DNA of 64,000 bases from Nocardioides marmotae. Its GTDB lineage: Bacteria > Actinomycetota > Actinomycetes > Propionibacteriales > Nocardioidaceae. Position numbers and translations under genes: made by a program. Positions 34,436 through 44,814 of the stretch are shown piece by piece (positions within the stretch are counted from its first letter, which is position 1; the number at the start of each line of letters is the position of its first letter). The notes below the pieces were generated by a model. That model made no database searches. It saw nothing but the letters and a program-made list of their open reading frames with translations, and was not told the DNA's origin. The stretch is taken from the NCBI RefSeq assembly GCF_013177455.1, contig NZ_CP053660.1, positions 3,100,001 through 3,164,000 of the forward strand, in the 5' to 3' direction.

Positions 34436-34648
34436 CTCGCCTCTTCCCTGCCCCCGGGCCCCTGAGAAAGCCCGGACGACGTGCGCCAGATCACTTCCAC
34501 CCATAGTGACGCCCGGGCTGCCCGAGGGGTTGCCCCCGCGGTGAGGGTTTCTGCGCGTGTCGGTCGTGACTTGTTCAACTAGCGAGCGCCGCCAGCGCGG
34601 CGTACGCCGGGTGGTCATGCGCACGACCGCCCCCCTGTGGCCGGTCGC

Positions 34649-34654
34649 TAGCCT
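34649..34654 (+). promoter_or_regulatory. Predicted -10 box of the cobalamin adenosyltransferase gene
   Basis: TAGCCT lies eight bases before the ATG at 34663 and no ribosome site is visible, consistent with a leaderless transcript. Confidence 0.35.
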
Positions 34655-34662
34655 CTCGGACC

Positions 34663-35262
34663 ATGGTCAACCTGACGCGGATCTACACCCGGACCGGCGA
34701 CGGCGGCGAGACCCGTCTCGGCGACATGAGCACCACCACCAAGAACGACCTCCGGCTGCACGCCTACGCCGACGTCGACGAGGCCAACGCCCACCTCGGC
34801 CTGGCCGTCGTGCGCGGCGGGCTCGACGCGGACGTCGTGGCGGTGCTGACCCACGTCCAGAACGACCTGTTCGACGTCGGGGCCGACTTCTGCACGCCGG
34901 TCGTGCCGGACCCGGAGTACCCGCCGCTGCGCATCGAGCAGGACTACGTCGACCGGCTCGAGGCCTGGTGCGACCACTACAACGAGGCGCTGCCGGCGCT
35001 GCGCTCCTTCATCCTCAACGGCGGCACCGAGGGCGCCGCCCACCTCCACGTCGCGCGCACCGTCGTGCGCCGCGCCGAGCGGTCCGCATGGGCCGCCTTC
35101 GAGGTGCACGCCGAGACGATGAACAAGCTCGCGATCACCTACCTCAACCGGCTCTCGGACCTGCTCTTCATCCTCGCCCGGCACGCGAACCGCGAGCAGG
35201 GCGACGTGCTGTGGGTCCCCGGCGGCGAGCGCGGCGCGCAGGACCAGACCGCGCAGGACTAG
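34663..35262 (+). CDS. Cob(I)alamin adenosyltransferase, PduO type
   Basis: PduO-type enzymes transfer the adenosyl group of ATP to cob(I)alamin, making adenosylcobalamin. The 199-residue product has the N-terminal ATP-binding motif IYTRTGDGGETRLGD, DVDEANAHLGLA, FILNGGTEGAAHLHVARTVVRRAER and the C-terminal YLNRLSDLLFILAR, all typical. It supplies cofactor to the ethylmalonyl-CoA mutase encoded 0.6 kb away on the other strand and to related mutases. A PduO-type gene occupies the corresponding place beyond atpC in M. tuberculosis (recalled). The 3' end overlaps the convergent MFS gene stop by four bases (CTAG). Confidence 0.94.
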   Translation: MVNLTRIYTRTGDGGETRLGDMSTTTKNDLRLHAYADVDEANAHLGLAVVRGGLDADVVAVLTHVQNDLFDVGADFCTPVVPDPEYPPLRIEQDYVDRLEAWCDHYNEALPALRSFILNGGTEGAAHLHVARTVVRRAERSAWAAFEVHAETMNKLAITYLNRLSDLLFILARHANREQGDVLWVPGGERGAQDQTAQD

Positions 35263-36461
35263 ACGACGGCCGGGCGCGGCCGGGCCGCGAGGACGGCGAC
35301 GGCCGCGGGGACCATCAGGGCGGGGACCACGAGCAGCGCCTCGAGGGTCCCGACCCGGTCGCCGAGCACTCCCAGCAGCGGCGGGCCGGCGAGGAACGCG
35401 CCGTACCCGATCGTGGAGACCACGCTGACCCGGGCGGCGGCCCGCGCGGGGTCGTCGGCGGCCACGCTCATCCCGACCGGGAAGCCGAGCGCCGCTCCGA
35501 GGCCCCACAGCAGGATGCCCGCGCCGACGAGCGCGACGTGATCGCCGAGCACGACGACGAGCACGCCCGCGAACACCGCGATCGTCGAGACCCACAGCAC
35601 CGGCGCCCGGCCGAACCGGTCCAGGACGACCGGGCCGGCGAGGCGCCCGGCGGTCATCGCGGTGACGAAGAGCGAGAAGCCGGCGACGCCGACCCAGTGC
35701 TCGGCGTCGTGGCCGTCGATGAGGGCGAGCGCGAGCCAGTCGTTCGCCGAGCCCTCGACGACGGCGAAGGCCAGGACCATCACCCCGACCGCCAGCAGGC
35801 GCGGCTCGGTCCAGGCCGACCGCGGCCGCTCGGCGTGCTCGGGCTCCGGCGCGGGCGGGAGGTACGTCGCCGCCACCCGCCAGACCACGAGCAGCGCCAC
35901 CGCCGCCACCACCGCCACGTGCAGGCTCATCGGCAGCGCCACGATGGTCAGCGGGATGCCGAGGCCCGCCCCGGCGATGGAGCCGATCGACCACCCGGCA
36001 TGGAAGCGCGGCATCACCGTGCGGCCCATCCGGCGCTCGACCTCGGCGCCCTCGACGTTCATCGCGACGTCCCACACGCCGATCCCGATGCCGTAGAAGA
36101 ACAGCCCGACCGCGGTGGCCGGGAGCGACTCCAGCACCGTCGCGGTCACCGAGGCGGCGGTCAGGCCGACCGCGGCGGACGTGACAGCCCCGCGGACGAC
36201 CCGAGCGGCGCCGTACCACCCGATCAGCCGGCCGGTGGCGGGCAGGGCGAGGATCGAGCCGACGGAGATCGCGAGCAGCAGCAGCCCGAGCGTGGTGTTG
36301 TCGAGGTCGAGGTGCGAGCGCACGTCGGGCAGTCGGGCGACCAGCGTCGCGAAGAGCAGGCCGTTGAGGCCGAAGGTCAGGCCGACCGCGTTGCGGGGCC
36401 GCACCAGGGCGGGGTCGGTCCGGACCGCGGCCGGTGGGGCGGGGTGCGAGGTGTCAGCCAC
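35259..36461 (-). CDS. Major facilitator superfamily transporter (YbjJ-like)
   Basis: The 400-residue protein has twelve predicted membrane segments in two halves with a hydrophilic loop after the sixth (PPAPEPEHAERPRSAWTEPR, about residue 205). Its YGIGIGVWDVAMNVEGAEVE segment is typical of the YbjJ-like group of MFS carriers, whose substrates are mostly unknown. The GTG at 36461 overlaps the DUF2550 gene stop by eight bases, so it may be read from the same transcript as atpC-DUF2550, although no functional link is obvious. It ends in a four-base overlap with the convergent adenosyltransferase gene. Confidence 0.88.
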   Translation of the reverse strand: MADTSHPAPPAAVRTDPALVRPRNAVGLTFGLNGLLFATLVARLPDVRSHLDLDNTTLGLLLLAISVGSILALPATGRLIGWYGAARVVRGAVTSAAVGLTAASVTATVLESLPATAVGLFFYGIGIGVWDVAMNVEGAEVERRMGRTVMPRFHAGWSIGSIAGAGLGIPLTIVALPMSLHVAVVAAVALLVVWRVAATYLPPAPEPEHAERPRSAWTEPRLLAVGVMVLAFAVVEGSANDWLALALIDGHDAEHWVGVAGFSLFVTAMTAGRLAGPVVLDRFGRAPVLWVSTIAVFAGVLVVVLGDHVALVGAGILLWGLGAALGFPVGMSVAADDPARAAARVSVVSTIGYGAFLAGPPLLGVLGDRVGTLEALLVVPALMVPAAVAVLAARPRPAVV

Positions 36462-36897
36462 GGGTCCAGTCGGTGCCGGGAGGCCGGGCCTCGAGCCAGG
36501 CCTGGAAGCCGGTGAGGGAGGCGGGGCTCATCGCCAGCTCCACCTCGCCCTCGCGGGTGTGGCAGGAGATCACGACGTGGTCGGGGTAGAGCGACATCTG
36601 CTCGGGCCCCTCGGGCTCGCGGCGGCCGTCGTAGGCGAGCGCGTCGCGCTGCCAGGTCCGCTTGGGCCGGGGCGAGAGCGAGAAGATGCGGAACCACTCG
36701 AGCGTCTCGCCGGAGTAGCGGCCGAGTCCGAGAAGCCAACCGCGTCCGGGCCTCTCGGACCGGACGCGGTGGCTGAGCTCGAAGGTGCCCCCGTGCCGGG
36801 ACAGCACCCGCCGCCGCACGATGAGCGCGGCGCCGTAGAGCAGGACGAGCAGGAGCAGCAGACCGGCTGCGTCGAGCAGCCACTGCCACACCGGCAT
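36454..36897 (-). CDS. DUF2550 membrane protein downstream of atpC
   Basis: The 147-residue product has one N-terminal membrane helix (LLLLLVLLYGAALIVRRR) and a soluble C-terminal domain (FELSHRVRSERPGRGWLLGLGRYSGETLEWFRIFSLSPRP, shown in parts: ELSHRVR, GWLLGLGRYSG, EWFRIFSLSPRPKRTW). This DUF2550 family sits directly after atpC in many actinobacteria, including mycobacteria (Rv1312). Function is unknown; conserved linkage suggests a role in the assembly or membrane environment of ATP synthase, which is inference only. The gene starts 88 bases after atpC and overlaps the MFS gene. Confidence 0.86.
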   Translation of the reverse strand: MPVWQWLLDAAGLLLLLVLLYGAALIVRRRVLSRHGGTFELSHRVRSERPGRGWLLGLGRYSGETLEWFRIFSLSPRPKRTWQRDALAYDGRREPEGPEQMSLYPDHVVISCHTREGEVELAMSPASLTGFQAWLEARPPGTDWTRG

Positions 36898-36985
36898 CTG
36901 ATCCCCTCTCCCAAGGAAGTGCCGTCACCCTAGCGGGCGTCGGCGCGGGGCTCCGTGCCGGGTCGTGCAGGTGGTACGACGGGGC

Positions 36986-37378
36986 TCAGCGAGCCCGTTC
37001 GACGGCGCGGAGCCGGGCCTCGGCCCGGCGGATGCGCAGCTCGGCGTCGTCGTCGGTGCCGAGCAGGGCCCGAGCCTCCTCGGCCTCGGCCTGGACCAGG
37101 TCCACATCGACCTCCGAGGCGAGCACAGCCCGCTCGGAGAGGATGGAGACCCGGTCGGCCGCGACCGAGAGGAAGCCGCCGTCGACCGCGGCGACGACGA
37201 GGTCACCGTCGACCTCGGCGATCTCCACGACCGCGTCGGTGAGCAGGGAGAGCATCGGCGCGTGACCGCGCAGCACGCCGACGTCCCCCTCCACCGTGCG
37301 GGCGATCACCATGGTGGCCTCGCCGGACCAGACCGTGCGGTCGGCCGCGACGAGGGACACCGTGAGGTTCTCAGCCAT
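36986..37378 (-). CDS. atpC: ATP synthase F1 subunit epsilon
   Basis: The 130-residue product is the rotor-stalk epsilon subunit, with an N-terminal beta-sandwich (LTVSLVAADRTVWSGEATMV, GDVGVLRGHAPMLSLLTDA, VDGGFLSVAADRVSILSE) and a C-terminal helical hairpin (LVQAEAEEARALLG, AELRIRRAEARLRAVERAR). The helical arm can inhibit ATP hydrolysis in this family. The ATG at 37378 lies ten bases after the atpD stop. The open frame upstream is antisense noise within atpD. A short GGGCTC-AGC-GAGCCC hairpin spans its stop codon. Confidence 0.95.
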   Translation of the reverse strand: MAENLTVSLVAADRTVWSGEATMVIARTVEGDVGVLRGHAPMLSLLTDAVVEIAEVDGDLVVAAVDGGFLSVAADRVSILSERAVLASEVDVDLVQAEAEEARALLGTDDDAELRIRRAEARLRAVERAR

Positions 37379-37388
37379 CGTCAGGACC

Positions 37389-38852
<1,464 letters not shown>

Positions 38853-39782
38853 TCACTCACTCCCGGAGTTCGCGTCGGCGAGTGCGTTGACGCCACCGAC
38901 GATCTCGCTGATTTCCTGGGTAATACCGGCCTGGCGGGCCTGGTTGGCGATCCGCTTGTACTTCTTGATCAGCTCGTCGGCGTTGTCCGTGGCCGACTTC
39001 ATCGCCTTCTGGCGAGCGGCCAGCTCGGACGCCGCCGCCTGGAGCAGCGCGAAGAAGACCCGGCTCTGGACGTACTGCGGAAGCAGCCCGTCCAGGACCT
39101 CCTCGGCCGAGGGCTCGAACTCGTAGAGCGGGAGCACCTCGGAGGCGTCCGGTCGGTCGACCGAGCCGCCCTCCTCGGCCTCGACGACCTCGAGCGGCAG
39201 CAGCCGGACCGCGGTCGGCTCCTGGGTGAGCATCGAGCGGAAGCGGGTGTAGACGACGTGGACCTCGTCGACGTCGCCCTCCTCGCCCTGCTCCTTGAGG
39301 AAGGACTCGATCAGCACCGCGCCGATCTCCGCAGCCACGTCGTAGGACGGCTGGTCGGAGAACCCGGTCCACGACTGGACGACGGGACGCTGGCGGAACT
39401 TGTAGTACGCCTCGCCCTTGCGCCCGGCGATGTAGGTGTCGATCTCCTTGCCCTCGGCGCGGAGCTTCTCGTTGAGCCGCTCCGCCTCCTTGAGCACGCT
39501 CGAGGAGTACGCGCCGGCCAGACCTCGGTCGCTGGTCACGATCAGCACGGCCGCCCGCTTGGGGTTCTCCTCCTCGCGGGTCAGCGGGTGGTCGACGTTC
39601 GAGAACGTCGCCACCGCCGAGACCGCGCGGGTCAGCTCACGGGCGTACGGCGCAGCCGCCTGCGCCCGCTGCTGCGCCTTGATGATCCGGGACGCAGCGA
39701 TGAGCTCCATGGCGCGCGTGATCTTCTTCATCGACTCCGTCGACTTGATCCGCGCGCGGTACTCACGCAGCGATACGGCCAT
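38853..39782 (-). CDS. atpG: ATP synthase F1 subunit gamma
   Basis: The gamma subunit is the central rotor shaft linking F1 to the c-ring. The 309-residue protein has the conserved N-terminal helix ([25 protein letters not shown]), a middle Rossmann-like part ([21 protein letters not shown]), and the C-terminal helix ending near [21 protein letters not shown] ([11 protein letters not shown] follows). An acidic insert near 205 to 245 ([20 protein letters not shown]) makes it a little longer than the E. coli protein. It is three bases downstream of atpA. Confidence 0.97.
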   Translation of the reverse strand: MAVSLREYRARIKSTESMKKITRAMELIAASRIIKAQQRAQAAAPYARELTRAVSAVATFSNVDHPLTREEENPKRAAVLIVTSDRGLAGAYSSSVLKEAERLNEKLRAEGKEIDTYIAGRKGEAYYKFRQRPVVQSWTGFSDQPSYDVAAEIGAVLIESFLKEQGEEGDVDEVHVVYTRFRSMLTQEPTAVRLLPLEVVEAEEGGSVDRPDASEVLPLYEFEPSAEEVLDGLLPQYVQSRVFFALLQAAASELAARQKAMKSATDNADELIKKYKRIANQARQAGITQEISEIVGGVNALADANSGSE

Positions 39783-39785
39783 GCG

Positions 39786-41423
39786 TCAGCCCCGCTTCTG
39801 CTTGACGATCTGCTCCTGGTCCTCGTCCTCGAGCGCCTCGGCCGGAGCCTCGTGGCCGACCTTGATCGACCCGCCCTCAGAGGTCTCGAACTGGTCGAGG
39901 AAGGAGGTGTAGGCGTCCTCGACCGCGGAGGCCGTGTCGTCCTCGAACTTCAGGGACTCACGGATCGCGTTGAGGATGCCCTCGTGCGAGCGACGCAGGT
40001 AGTCGAGGAACTCGCGCTCGAAGCGGAGCACGTCCTCGACCGGCACGCGGTCGAGACGACCGGTGGTGCCCAGCCACAGCGAGACCGTCATCTCCTCGAC
40101 CGGGTAGGGCGAGTAGGCCGGCTGCTTGAGCAGCGCCATCAGGCGCTGGCCGCGGTCCAGCTGCTGGCGCGAGGCCGCGTCGAGGTCGGAGGCGAACATC
40201 GCGAACGCCTCCATCGCGCGGAACTGCGCCAGGTCGACCTTGAGCGAGCCGGTGACGGCCTTGAGTGCCTTGGTCATCGCCGCGCCACCGACGCGGGAGA
40301 CGGAGACACCGACGTCGATCGCCGGGCGCTGGTTGGCCGCGAACAGGTCGGACTGGAGGAAGATCTGGCCATCGGTGATCGAGATGACGTTGGTCGGGAT
40401 GAACGCCGAGACGTCGTTGGCCTTGGTCTCCACCATCGGCAGACCGGTCATCGAGCCCGCACCGAGGTCGTCGGAGAGCTTGGCGCAGCGCTCGAGCAGG
40501 CGGCTGTGCAGGTAGAAGACGTCGCCCGGGTAGGCCTCGCGGCCCGGCGGACGGCGCAGCAGCAGCGACACCGCACGGTAGGCCTCGGCCTGCTTGGTCA
40601 GGTCGTCGAAGACGATGAGGACGTGCTTGCCCTCATACATCCAGTGCTGGCCGATGGCCGAGCCGGTGTACGGCGCGAGGTACTTGAAGCCCGCGCTGTC
40701 CGAGGCCGGCGAGGCCACGATGGTGGTGTACTCCAGAGCGCCGGCCTCCTCGAGTGCGCCACGCACCGAGGCGATCGTCGAACCCTTCTGGCCGACCGCG
40801 ACGTAGATGCAGCGGACCTGCTTGCTCGGGTCGCCGGTCTCCCAGTACTGCTTCTGGTTGATGATCGTGTCGATCGCGACCGTGGTCTTGCCGGTCGCCC
40901 GGTCACCGATGATCAGCTGGCGCTGGCCACGGCCGATCGGCGTCAGGGAGTCGATCGCCTTGATGCCGGTGGCGAGGGGCTCGTGCACCGACTTGCGCTG
41001 CATCACCGACGGCGCCTGGAGCTCCAGGGCGCGGCGACCCGAGGTCTCGATGTCGCCGAGGCCGTCGATCGGCTTGCCCAGCGGGTCCACGACGCGACCG
41101 AGGTAACCCTCGCCGACCGGGACCGAGAGGATCTCGCCGGTCCGGCGGACCTTCTGACCCTCCTCGATCTTGTCGAAGTCACCGAGGATGACGACGCCGA
41201 TCTCGCGGGTGTCGAGGTTCAGGGCCAGGCCCAGGGTGCCGTCCTCGAACTCGAGCAGCTCGTTGGCCATGGCCGACGGCAGGCCGCTGACGCGGGCGAT
41301 GCCGTCACCGGCCTCCGCCACGACGCCGACCTCTTCGCGGCTCGCGGCCTCGGGCTGGTAGTCGGCGACGTACTTCTGCAGCGCGTCGCGGATCTCCTCC
41401 GGACGGATGGAGAGCTCCGTCAT
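39786..41423 (-). CDS. atpA: ATP synthase F1 subunit alpha
   Basis: The non-catalytic nucleotide-binding subunit of F1, 545 residues. It carries the Walker A motif [15 protein letters not shown], the arginine-finger region [16 protein letters not shown], and the N-terminal beta-barrel. The C-terminus is extended and acidic ([20 protein letters not shown]), as in other actinobacterial alpha subunits, where such extensions restrain ATP hydrolysis in mycobacteria. It lies between atpH and atpG in the operon. Confidence 0.98.
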   Translation of the reverse strand: MTELSIRPEEIRDALQKYVADYQPEAASREEVGVVAEAGDGIARVSGLPSAMANELLEFEDGTLGLALNLDTREIGVVILGDFDKIEEGQKVRRTGEILSVPVGEGYLGRVVDPLGKPIDGLGDIETSGRRALELQAPSVMQRKSVHEPLATGIKAIDSLTPIGRGQRQLIIGDRATGKTTVAIDTIINQKQYWETGDPSKQVRCIYVAVGQKGSTIASVRGALEEAGALEYTTIVASPASDSAGFKYLAPYTGSAIGQHWMYEGKHVLIVFDDLTKQAEAYRAVSLLLRRPPGREAYPGDVFYLHSRLLERCAKLSDDLGAGSMTGLPMVETKANDVSAFIPTNVISITDGQIFLQSDLFAANQRPAIDVGVSVSRVGGAAMTKALKAVTGSLKVDLAQFRAMEAFAMFASDLDAASRQQLDRGQRLMALLKQPAYSPYPVEEMTVSLWLGTTGRLDRVPVEDVLRFEREFLDYLRRSHEGILNAIRESLKFEDDTASAVEDAYTSFLDQFETSEGGSIKVGHEAPAEALEDEDQEQIVKQKRG

Positions 41424-41470
41424 CTCGGTTCCTTCTCTCTTGTCTCTACAGCTGTGAAGTGAGGGGTGGG

Positions 41471-42289
41471 TCAGCCGGCCAGACGACGCCGGGCGTCGTC
41501 GAGGCGGCTGGACACCGTGCCGTCGATGACATCGTCACCGATCTCGACGCGGATCCCGCCGAGGACCGTGGGGTCCACCAGCAGGTTGAGGTGCACGGGC
41601 CGCCCGTACTGGCGCGAGAGGACCTCGGCCAGCCGGTCCCGTTCGGCGCCGGACAGGTCACGCGCGACCCGCACGGTGGCCAGGCCCTGGTTCTGCACCT
41701 CTGCAGCGACCTTCTGGTACTCGGCGAGCGCGACCGCCACCGTCCGGTAGGTGCCGGCCAGCGACTGCACCGCGAGGGTGGTCGTCGCCGGGAGCGCCTT
41801 GCCCTCGAGCAGGGACCGCACGAGGCGGGCCTTGTCCTCGAGCGCGCGAGCGGGGTCCGAGAGCGCGTCGCGGAGCTCGGGGGCGTCCTTGACGGCCTGG
41901 GCGAAGGCGAACAGCTCATCGGAGAGCCGCCCGGCCTGGTCGCCGGCCGACGCCACGGCCGCGACGACACCGAGGTGCTCCAGCGCCTTCGGCAGGTCGC
42001 CGGCGGAGACCCACCGGCGCGAGACCGCGGAGCGGACCACCGAGAGGGTCGCCTCGGCCACCTTGCCGCCGAAGACCTGCCCGACGAGACCGGTCTTGGC
42101 CTCGTCGGGCACGGACACGTCGGAGACGAAGCGGCGCAAGGAGCCCTCGCCACGCAGGGTCTGCGAGACCCCGAACAGCTCACCGGCGACGACGGCAGCG
42201 GTCTCGGGCGAACCACCGACCGCACCCCGCAGCCCGTCGGTGAGGGCTGCCACGGACTCGGCGGAGGCGCCGCGGAACGACGAGGTCAT
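41471..42289 (-). CDS. atpH: ATP synthase subunit delta
   Basis: Delta connects the peripheral b-stalk to the top of F1. The 272-residue product is longer than the E. coli protein of about 177 residues, because the N-terminal part (about 1 to 95, including [20 protein letters not shown]) precedes the conserved OSCP-like domain ([39 protein letters not shown]). The ATG at 42289 has GGAGGAGC upstream and follows atpF by 13 bases; the longer open frame is the shadow of atpF. In mycobacteria this part is fused to a b-like segment, but here atpF and atpH are separate. Confidence 0.94.
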   Translation of the reverse strand: MTSSFRGASAESVAALTDGLRGAVGGSPETAAVVAGELFGVSQTLRGEGSLRRFVSDVSVPDEAKTGLVGQVFGGKVAEATLSVVRSAVSRRWVSAGDLPKALEHLGVVAAVASAGDQAGRLSDELFAFAQAVKDAPELRDALSDPARALEDKARLVRSLLEGKALPATTTLAVQSLAGTYRTVAVALAEYQKVAAEVQNQGLATVRVARDLSGAERDRLAEVLSRQYGRPVHLNLLVDPTVLGGIRVEIGDDVIDGTVSSRLDDARRRLAG

Positions 42290-42302
42290 CAGCGCTCCTC
42301 CA

Positions 42303-42842
42303 TCAGTTCCGGCCCGGCGTGCCGGCCTCGAGGTCGGTGAGGAACCGGTCGACGACGCGACGCTGGCGAGCCTCGTCCTCGAGCGACTCCCCCACGATCC
42401 GTCCGGCGAGGGACGTCGCCAGGGTGCCGACCTCGGCACGGAGCGAGGTGACCGCCTGCTGGCGCTCGGCCTCGATCTGCGCCTTGCCGTGCTCGACGAT
42501 GCGGGTGGACTCGGCCTGGGCCTGCTCCCGCATCTCGGCGATGATCCGCGCCCCCTGCTCGCGCGCCTCCTCACGGATGCGCGCGGCCTCGTGCCGGGCG
42601 TCGCCGAGCTGCTTCTCGAGCTCGGCGAGACGCGCGTCGGCCTCGGCCTGCTTGGTCTCGGCGGCGGAGAGCCCGCCCTCGATCGCCTTCGTGCGCTCGG
42701 CGAACGCGCGCTCGAAGTTGGGGACGACGAACTTCCGGATGGCCAGGAGCAGCACCAGGAAGACGGCGGCCCCCAGGATGATCTCCGAGACGTGCGGGAT
42801 GAGCGGATTCAGCTCCTCCGCCGCCTGGATCGATTCACGCAT
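42303..42842 (-). CDS. atpF: ATP synthase Fo subunit b
   Basis: The 179-residue b subunit has one N-terminal membrane helix (IILGAAVFLVLLLAIRKFVV) and a long charged coiled coil (about 45 to 160) forming the peripheral stalk that contacts delta. Length is usual. The ATG is at 42842, 27 bases downstream of atpE. Only one b gene is present in the operon. Confidence 0.96.
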   Translation of the reverse strand: MRESIQAAEELNPLIPHVSEIILGAAVFLVLLLAIRKFVVPNFERAFAERTKAIEGGLSAAETKQAEADARLAELEKQLGDARHEAARIREEAREQGARIIAEMREQAQAESTRIVEHGKAQIEAERQQAVTSLRAEVGTLATSLAGRIVGESLEDEARQRRVVDRFLTDLEAGTPGRN

Positions 42843-42869
42843 GGGTCACTCCGGTCTGGGGGTCGCGCG

Positions 42870-43088
42870 TCAGGAAAGGACGAAGGCGAGCGCGATGCCG
42901 ATGATCGCGAGCGCCTCGGCGAGCGCGAAGCCGAGGATCGCGATCGACTGCAGGCGCGACTGCGCCTCGGGCTGGCGGGCCACACCGTTGATGTAGGCGG
43001 CGAAGATCAGACCCACGGCCAGGGCGGGGCCGATCGTGGCGATGCCGTAGCCGAGCATGTTGAGCGAGCCGTTGATGTCACCATTCAT
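42870..43088 (-). CDS. atpE: ATP synthase Fo subunit c
   Basis: The 72-residue proteolipid forms the proton-driven c-ring. It has two membrane helices joined by the polar loop ARQPEAQ, and the proton-carrying Glu58 lies in [12 protein letters not shown]. The helix-1 glycine-rich face ([13 protein letters not shown]) is typical. The ATG at 43088 is preceded by GAAAGGA; a second ATG ten codons later is possible but would remove a normal N-terminus. Confidence 0.96.
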   Translation of the reverse strand: MNGDINGSLNMLGYGIATIGPALAVGLIFAAYINGVARQPEAQSRLQSIAILGFALAEALAIIGIALAFVLS

Positions 43089-43172
43089 GACGGTGAGGGT
43101 TCCTTTCGGTTTGGTACTGCTTCAGTTTCTCTTCTCGGGTGCTCACGGTGCCCGACGGGCACGGTGTGCTGC

Positions 43173-43979
43173 TCAGTGCTCGTCGGCGACAGCACCTGAG
43201 ACGTACATGGCGGTCAGCAGGGTGAAGACGTAGGCCTGGAGGAACATCACCAGGAGCTCCAGGAGCGAGACTCCGAAGAACATGACCCAGGCCAGGACGC
43301 CGCCCACCGCGTTGATCGGGGAGAAGGCCTCCAGCAGGAGGTACTCACCACCGAGCGCGAACAGGATGAGGAGCAGGTGGCCGGCGAACATGTTGGCGAA
43401 CAGACGCAGCGCCAGCGTGACCGGACGAACCAGGATGTTGGAGAGGAACTCCAGCGGCGCGATCAGCAGCAGCACCGGGCCGCGGACACCGGCAGGCACA
43501 CAGGTGTGCTTGAGGTAGCCGAAGAAGCCGTGCTTCTGGATGCCGACGCCGTTGTAGAGCAGCCAGCTCAGGGCTGCGAGGCCGTAGGCGTAGCCCGAGT
43601 GCGAGAACGTCGGGAACTGGATGAGCGGGACCATGCCGAAGTAGTTGTTCACCAGCACGAAGGCGAAGAGGGTGAACAGGTAGGGCACGAAGCGCAGGTA
43701 GTGCTCGCTGCCGATGACCTCGCGGGCGATGCCGTTGCGGACGCCGCCGTAGGCCCACTCGCCCGCGAACTGCAGGCGACCGGGGACCAGCTCGGCCTTG
43801 CGCGACATCGCGTAGGTCACCGCGAAGATCAGCACGGCGGAGAGGACGACCAGCACCATGGGCTTGGTGACGCCACCGATGATCGGCGGCAGGTCGAAGT
43901 CCGCGGGGCCCGGCGGGGTGAATCCCCCACCACTGCTGGCCATCGGGACGAGCGCGGCTGCGAGGTTGCCAGCGATCAA
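43173..43979 (-). CDS. atpB: ATP synthase Fo subunit a, with a TTG start
   Basis: Subunit a forms the proton half-channels beside the c-ring. The 268-residue protein has about six membrane segments. The essential arginine is in LALRLFANMFAGHLLL, and VLVNNYFGMVPL and the C-terminal LQAYVFTLLTAMYVSGA are conserved. The start is a TTG at 43979, seven bases after GAAGGAGA at 43987-43994. The first ATG in frame lies 12 codons later without a ribosome site, so the TTG was chosen. The weak initiator may lower the dose of subunit a, an inference. Confidence 0.94.
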   Translation of the reverse strand: MIAGNLAAALVPMASSGGGFTPPGPADFDLPPIIGGVTKPMVLVVLSAVLIFAVTYAMSRKAELVPGRLQFAGEWAYGGVRNGIAREVIGSEHYLRFVPYLFTLFAFVLVNNYFGMVPLIQFPTFSHSGYAYGLAALSWLLYNGVGIQKHGFFGYLKHTCVPAGVRGPVLLLIAPLEFLSNILVRPVTLALRLFANMFAGHLLLILFALGGEYLLLEAFSPINAVGGVLAWVMFFGVSLLELLVMFLQAYVFTLLTAMYVSGAVADEH

Positions 43980-43986
43980 CGCCGTG

Positions 43987-43994
43987 TCTCCTTC
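43987..43994 (-). promoter_or_regulatory. Ribosome-binding site that fixes the atpB TTG start
   Basis: GAAGGAGA on the minus strand is the strongest Shine-Dalgarno sequence near atpB, seven bases before TTG. No similar sequence precedes the later in-frame ATG. Confidence 0.7.
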
Positions 43995-44001
43995 ATGTAC
44001 G

Positions 44002-44238
44002 TCACTTCTTCGGGCTTGTCGGCGGCACGTGGCCGAACTTCTTCATGACCGCGTAGAGGCTCAGGCCGGCACCGATCACGATCCCGATGGCCACGAGGTA
44101 CGACGTTCCCAGCCAGCGGTCCGCCAGCCAGCCGGCTCCGCCGTAGAGGAGCACGCCCGCGACGATCTGGCTGAATGCCTGCCAGGGGTCGCCCTGAGGG
44201 GTGTCCTCGGGAGCATCGGGCGGCTCCTGCTGACTCAT
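44002..44238 (-). CDS. AtpZ-like small membrane protein of the ATP synthase operon
   Basis: The 78-residue product has a Pro/Asp/Gln-rich N-terminus and two membrane helices (QIVAGVLLYGGAGWLADRW and LVAIGIVIGAGLSLYAVMK), matching the AtpZ family that often accompanies Fo genes and, with AtpI, is thought to assist c-ring assembly or cation supply. The ATG at 44238 was chosen; a GTG at 44271 in frame overlaps the upstream stop as GTGA and would add 11 residues. It lies between the AtpI-like gene and atpB, where mycobacteria have only the AtpI-like gene. Confidence 0.78.
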   Translation of the reverse strand: MSQQEPPDAPEDTPQGDPWQAFSQIVAGVLLYGGAGWLADRWLGTSYLVAIGIVIGAGLSLYAVMKKFGHVPPTSPKK

Positions 44239-44267
44239 TGCGGTCCGGACCTTAGCAGGCTGCGCGA

Positions 44268-44786
44268 TCACGCCTCACCACCGGTTCGGTCGTCCTCGTC
44301 GGGCAGGTCGAACGCGGGGATGCGGGCCCGCGAGGCCAGCACCACCTGCACCACGAGCCACCCCAGGACGGTGCCGATCAGGGTCCCCGCGAGCCATCCG
44401 CGGGACAGGGTCTCCCCCGGTCCGGAGATGCCGTCCAGGGCCGCGAGGGCCACCAGGACGACGAGCAGCTGCAGGGCGTAGGTCAGCAGGGCGAACAGCA
44501 ACGACGCCCCGGGCATGAGCCCGGCGACGACGTTCACCGTCGAGGAGCCGAAGACCATCACGGCGACCGCCAGCACGGCTCCCACGAGAGCTCCGTACGC
44601 CGCCGGCGCACCGTCGACCAGCGCACCGACCACCGCGGCGAGCACGCCGAGGGCCAGCGAACCGAGCGCGGCACCACCGATGACCGCCGCTCCTGAGCCA
44701 CGTCCAGCACCAGTGGTGCGGCGCGGTCGGCGCAGGGTCTCGGTCGTCATGTCGGCGGCCGTTCTGGGAGGGAATGCGGTCGTCAC
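44268..44786 (-). CDS. AtpI-like protein of the ATP synthase operon
   Basis: The 172-residue product has four hydrophobic segments (LGSLALGVLAAVVGALVDG, YGALVGAVLAVAVMVFG, LLFALLTYALQLLVVLVAL, LIGTVLGWLVVQVVLAS) and a charged C-terminus, as expected for the AtpI-like protein preceding atpB in actinobacteria (Rv1303 position). AtpI is proposed to help assemble the c-ring. Two starts are plausible: GTG at 44786 with GGAAGG close upstream, or ATG at 44750 without a ribosome site. The longer frame to 44840 would overlap wecA and is unlikely. Confidence 0.78.
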   Translation of the reverse strand: MTTAFPPRTAADMTTETLRRPRRTTGAGRGSGAAVIGGAALGSLALGVLAAVVGALVDGAPAAYGALVGAVLAVAVMVFGSSTVNVVAGLMPGASLLFALLTYALQLLVVLVALAALDGISGPGETLSRGWLAGTLIGTVLGWLVVQVVLASRARIPAFDLPDEDDRTGGEA

Positions 44787-44814
44787 GGCCCTTCCGGACC
44801 GCTCGTGAAAACTA

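Noticed and set aside
34436..34662. A cobalamin riboswitch before the adenosyltransferase or mutase genes.
   Set aside because: No B12-box-like conserved core was seen, and the likely leaderless promoters leave no room for a structured leader.
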